Assembly: GCA_029856295.1 (NCBI GenBank)
Contig: JAHQWS010000077.1
Location: forward strand, 1 to 8,311
Direction: 5' to 3'
Source: Promethearchaeia archaeon
GTDB taxonomy: Archaea; Asgardarchaeota; Lokiarchaeia; Sigyniarchaeales; SOKP01
Length of the DNA: 8,311 nt
A program made the position numbers and the translations under genes. Positions 6,722-8,311 of the stretch are shown piece after piece (position 1 is the first letter of the stretch; each line of letters starts with the position of its first letter). The notes beneath the pieces are model-generated. The model ran no database searches. It was not told the DNA's origin and was given only the letters and a program-made list of their open reading frames with translations.

Positions 6722-6829
6722 TGCATAATTTACTACAATTAAAATAATAGAAAAAATATTGCGATAATAGAAATAGTCTTATAGAACTCTCATTATTTTT
6801 TCTTGTTATTATAATATAACGTGATTATA

Positions 6830-8191
6830 ATGGCAACTTTTATAATAAATGGGTTAAGGTTCAATTGTGGTACTCTGAGTTGTTCTAAAGCTCCAAAATA
6901 TTGTAAGGAATGTGTTACAAATCGATTAAAGAAAATGGGATTTGAAATCAGTTCTGATATACAAATTTTTAGTATAGATGAAAAACGAATACAGGTGGAA
7001 CGAAATAAAATATGGCAAATTTTCTTGGATGTCTTAAATATTAAGCATATAATTCTAATGGATAAAGAATCTGGTTTAGCTCTTTTGAATTATCCTGTTT
7101 CTGCTGTTGATATAGAAGTTGAATTATTGAGTGGATTTATTCAGGCAAACATAACCTTTTCTGAATCAAGCAAGGGGCTAAATAAAGATTCCACCTCAGT
7201 TTTAGAAAACCCATTTTATGAATTACAATATAAAAAATTTAATATGTTGCTTAAGAACGGAGACTTTATCAGGTTAATAATGATACTTGACCATAAATCT
7301 TCTGACCATATGAAAACTCTTGTCTCGCATTTTTTACAAGAATTTGAATTTCGCTTCAGAGAACAACTAACTATTTATCAAAATAGTGGGGCATTTAGTT
7401 CCAAGAATATGGTAGAGTTTATCATTGAATCGTTCAATATTAATCTTGTATTTCCTATGACATTGGCATATGCGATCCCACCTGAGCTTTTGGAAGATAT
7501 AAATAATGATCCTATTCAAAGTGCGATTACTAACCTTGCGAAAGATACGCTAAGCTCAAAATCTTTTTTCTATATTAATACGTTGCTAGACAAACTTAAA
7601 AAAATTGTAAATATTGATGCGCAAGTAATACTTCAAGGAATTTACAAACTTTTAGACAGAAAAATCATCGTTCCAATGCAATTAGAAACAGTTGTTTCTA
7701 ACCTTGAATTTCGTCAAGAAGCGAATCATAGACGAGCTATACAAATCAAGCCTATTTCTTCAATCATCATTAGCGATGATGATTTGAATGAGCTGGAGGA
7801 ACAGATGGAAATTTTAAATAAAGATTCAGCCAAAAAAGTAATTAAAAATCTTATTAAAAGGGCGAAAACAGCCGAAAAGTCTTCAACATTTGATATCACC
7901 CAAAAAGAGTATAACAAAGCGCTCATTGTCGCGAAAAAATTTGATTTAAAAGATGATATCAGTAAGATTTCAAGTATGATATTTGAAGCCGAGAAAAAAG
8001 CTAAACAACTAGAATTAGATTTTGCCTTAGAAACAGGAGAGAATGCAGAAAAGAGTAATGACTATATTAATGCCATATATTATTATCAAAAGGCTTTGAA
8101 AATTCTTGAGGGTTTTTTAATATATGATGGTTCTGACTCTCGCATTAAAAAATTAAAGAAGAAAATCCTTAAAATACGAGATGAAATGTAG
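6830..8191 (+). CDS. Longin/roadblock-like protein with N-terminal Cys cluster, winged-helix-like and TPR-like regions
   Basis: I do not recognise a named gene. From the ATG at 6830 it has 453 residues; a GTG at 6821 would add three, and neither start has an SD. C13, C18, C25 and C28 (spacing C-x4-C-x6-C-x2-C) suggest a small metal site. Residues about 61-180 read like a longin/roadblock fold: IKHIILMDKESGLALLNYP resembles a strand pair, followed by a helix with LLSGFIQANITF, then FNMLLKNGDFIRLIMILD and a long helix. Residues about 205-285 look winged-helix-like, ending VILQGIYKLLDRKIIVP. The C-terminus (about 317-453) is charged and helical, with a TPR/MIT-like repeat AEKSNDYINAIYYYQKAL. No membrane segment is seen. 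Related multi-domain longin proteins are abundant in Asgard archaea and are thought to regulate small GTPases or trafficking. That function is inference, as is the domain parsing, which was done by eye. Confidence 0.7.
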   Translation: MATFIINGLRFNCGTLSCSKAPKYCKECVTNRLKKMGFEISSDIQIFSIDEKRIQVERNKIWQIFLDVLNIKHIILMDKESGLALLNYPVSAVDIEVELLSGFIQANITFSESSKGLNKDSTSVLENPFYELQYKKFNMLLKNGDFIRLIMILDHKSSDHMKTLVSHFLQEFEFRFREQLTIYQNSGAFSSKNMVEFIIESFNINLVFPMTLAYAIPPELLEDINNDPIQSAITNLAKDTLSSKSFFYINTLLDKLKKIVNIDAQVILQGIYKLLDRKIIVPMQLETVVSNLEFRQEANHRRAIQIKPISSIIISDDDLNELEEQMEILNKDSAKKVIKNLIKRAKTAEKSSTFDITQKEYNKALIVAKKFDLKDDISKISSMIFEAEKKAKQLELDFALETGENAEKSNDYINAIYYYQKALKILEGFLIYDGSDSRIKKLKKKILKIRDEM

Positions 8192-8204
8192 ATTAATGTA
8201 TAGA

Positions 8205-8240
8205 TATTTAAAAAAAAAGAAAAAAAAGTAAATAAAAAAA
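8205..8240 (-). terminator. U-tract terminator of the right-edge - strand gene
   Basis: Read on the - strand, several T-runs (T7, then T7-C-T9-like tracts) follow directly after the stop codon of the gene at the window edge. No comparable + strand T-run follows the stop of the longin-like gene at 8189-8191, so where that transcript ends is unclear. Confidence 0.5.
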
Positions 8241-8311
8241 TTATTCTGCTAATTGCATAGATGTTGGAATTACAGCTGTTTTTGCAGAATTACCATAAAT
8301 ACTTTCTAATT
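8241..8311 (-). CDS. C-terminal end of an unidentified protein (partial)
   Basis: On the - strand the frame is open from the window edge to a TAA at 8241-8243, giving 22 residues that end in AVIPTSMQLAE. A T-rich terminator-like stretch follows at once, which supports a true gene end. The short tail, with a K-T-x-V-I-P-T pattern, faintly recalls the C-termini of SPFH/stomatin-type membrane proteins, but far too little is visible to assign a function. The gene is convergent with the longin-like gene, 49 nt apart. Confidence 0.5.
   Translation of the reverse strand, partial: LESIYGNSAKTAVIPTSMQLAE

Larger units (their letters stand above)
6534..6829. other. Divergent AT-rich spacer between the dehydratase and longin-like genes
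   Basis: This spacer of nearly 300 bp must hold the promoters of both flanking genes. I found no plausible protein gene: every ATG on either strand is closed by a stop within a few codons. It contains TATA-like elements on both strands, an AGAACT-type motif repeated in both orientations, a perfect 6-bp inverted repeat at 6690-6707, and a locally less AT-rich patch near 6651-6676. No tRNA-like or riboswitch-like fold was recognised by eye. Confidence 0.6.

Noticed and set aside
7726..7926. Open - strand frame opposite the longin-like gene
   Set aside because: Short and antisense to the charged helical region; its hydrophobic look is the mirror of Lys/Glu codons on the other strand.
1..8311. 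CRISPR arrays, tRNA or rRNA genes, insertion sequences and attachment sites
   Set aside because: No spaced direct repeats, cloverleaf-like segments, transposase-like reading frames or terminal inverted repeats were seen on either strand.

Overview
This AT-rich window most likely comes from an archaeon. The evidence is a four-subunit 2-oxoacid:ferredoxin oxidoreductase with separate delta, alpha, beta and gamma genes, an FrhB-type (F420-hydrogenase beta family) flavoprotein domain, an archaeal-style PyrK domain, U-tract terminators without hairpins, and genes that lack a Shine-Dalgarno (SD) site next to genes with strong ones. The last complete gene looks like a longin/roadblock-type protein with winged-helix and TPR-like segments. 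That combination is characteristic of Asgard archaea (Lokiarchaeota-like), so I favour that group at moderate confidence; no rRNA or other strong phylogenetic marker is present.

Layout. Positions 1-4703 (+) hold one tightly packed operon: the C-terminal end of a ferredoxin-like delta subunit (to 188), the alpha subunit (202-1374), the TPP-binding beta subunit (1374-2288), the gamma subunit (2288-2884) and a 605-residue fusion of an FrhB/FdhB-type iron-sulfur flavoprotein with a PyrK-like FAD/NAD/[2Fe-2S] module (2886-4703). Junctions are 13 nt, TAATG overlaps, or 1 nt, and each visible start has an SD sequence. A convergent 156-bp spacer with U-tract terminators on both strands follows. Positions 4860-6533 (-) encode an IlvD/Edd-family dehydratase with a GTG start. 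A 287-bp AT-rich divergent spacer carries TATA-like elements and a repeated AGAACT-type motif, including one perfect inverted repeat. Positions 6830-8191 (+) encode the Cys-cluster/longin-like/winged-helix/TPR-like protein. At the right edge, 8241-8311 (-), lies the C-terminus of another gene.

How the genes may work together. The oxidoreductase converts a 2-oxoacid plus CoA into acyl-CoA, CO2 and reduced ferredoxin, or runs in reverse. The fused fifth gene has the parts needed to pass low-potential electrons between iron-sulfur clusters, FAD, possibly F420, and NAD(P)H. Being the fifth gene in the same operon, it is a candidate dedicated electron-exchange subunit. The neighbouring dehydratase also makes 2-oxoacids (2-oxoisovalerate and 2-oxo-3-methylvalerate if it is a true IlvD), so a link to branched-chain 2-oxoacids is possible but unproven.
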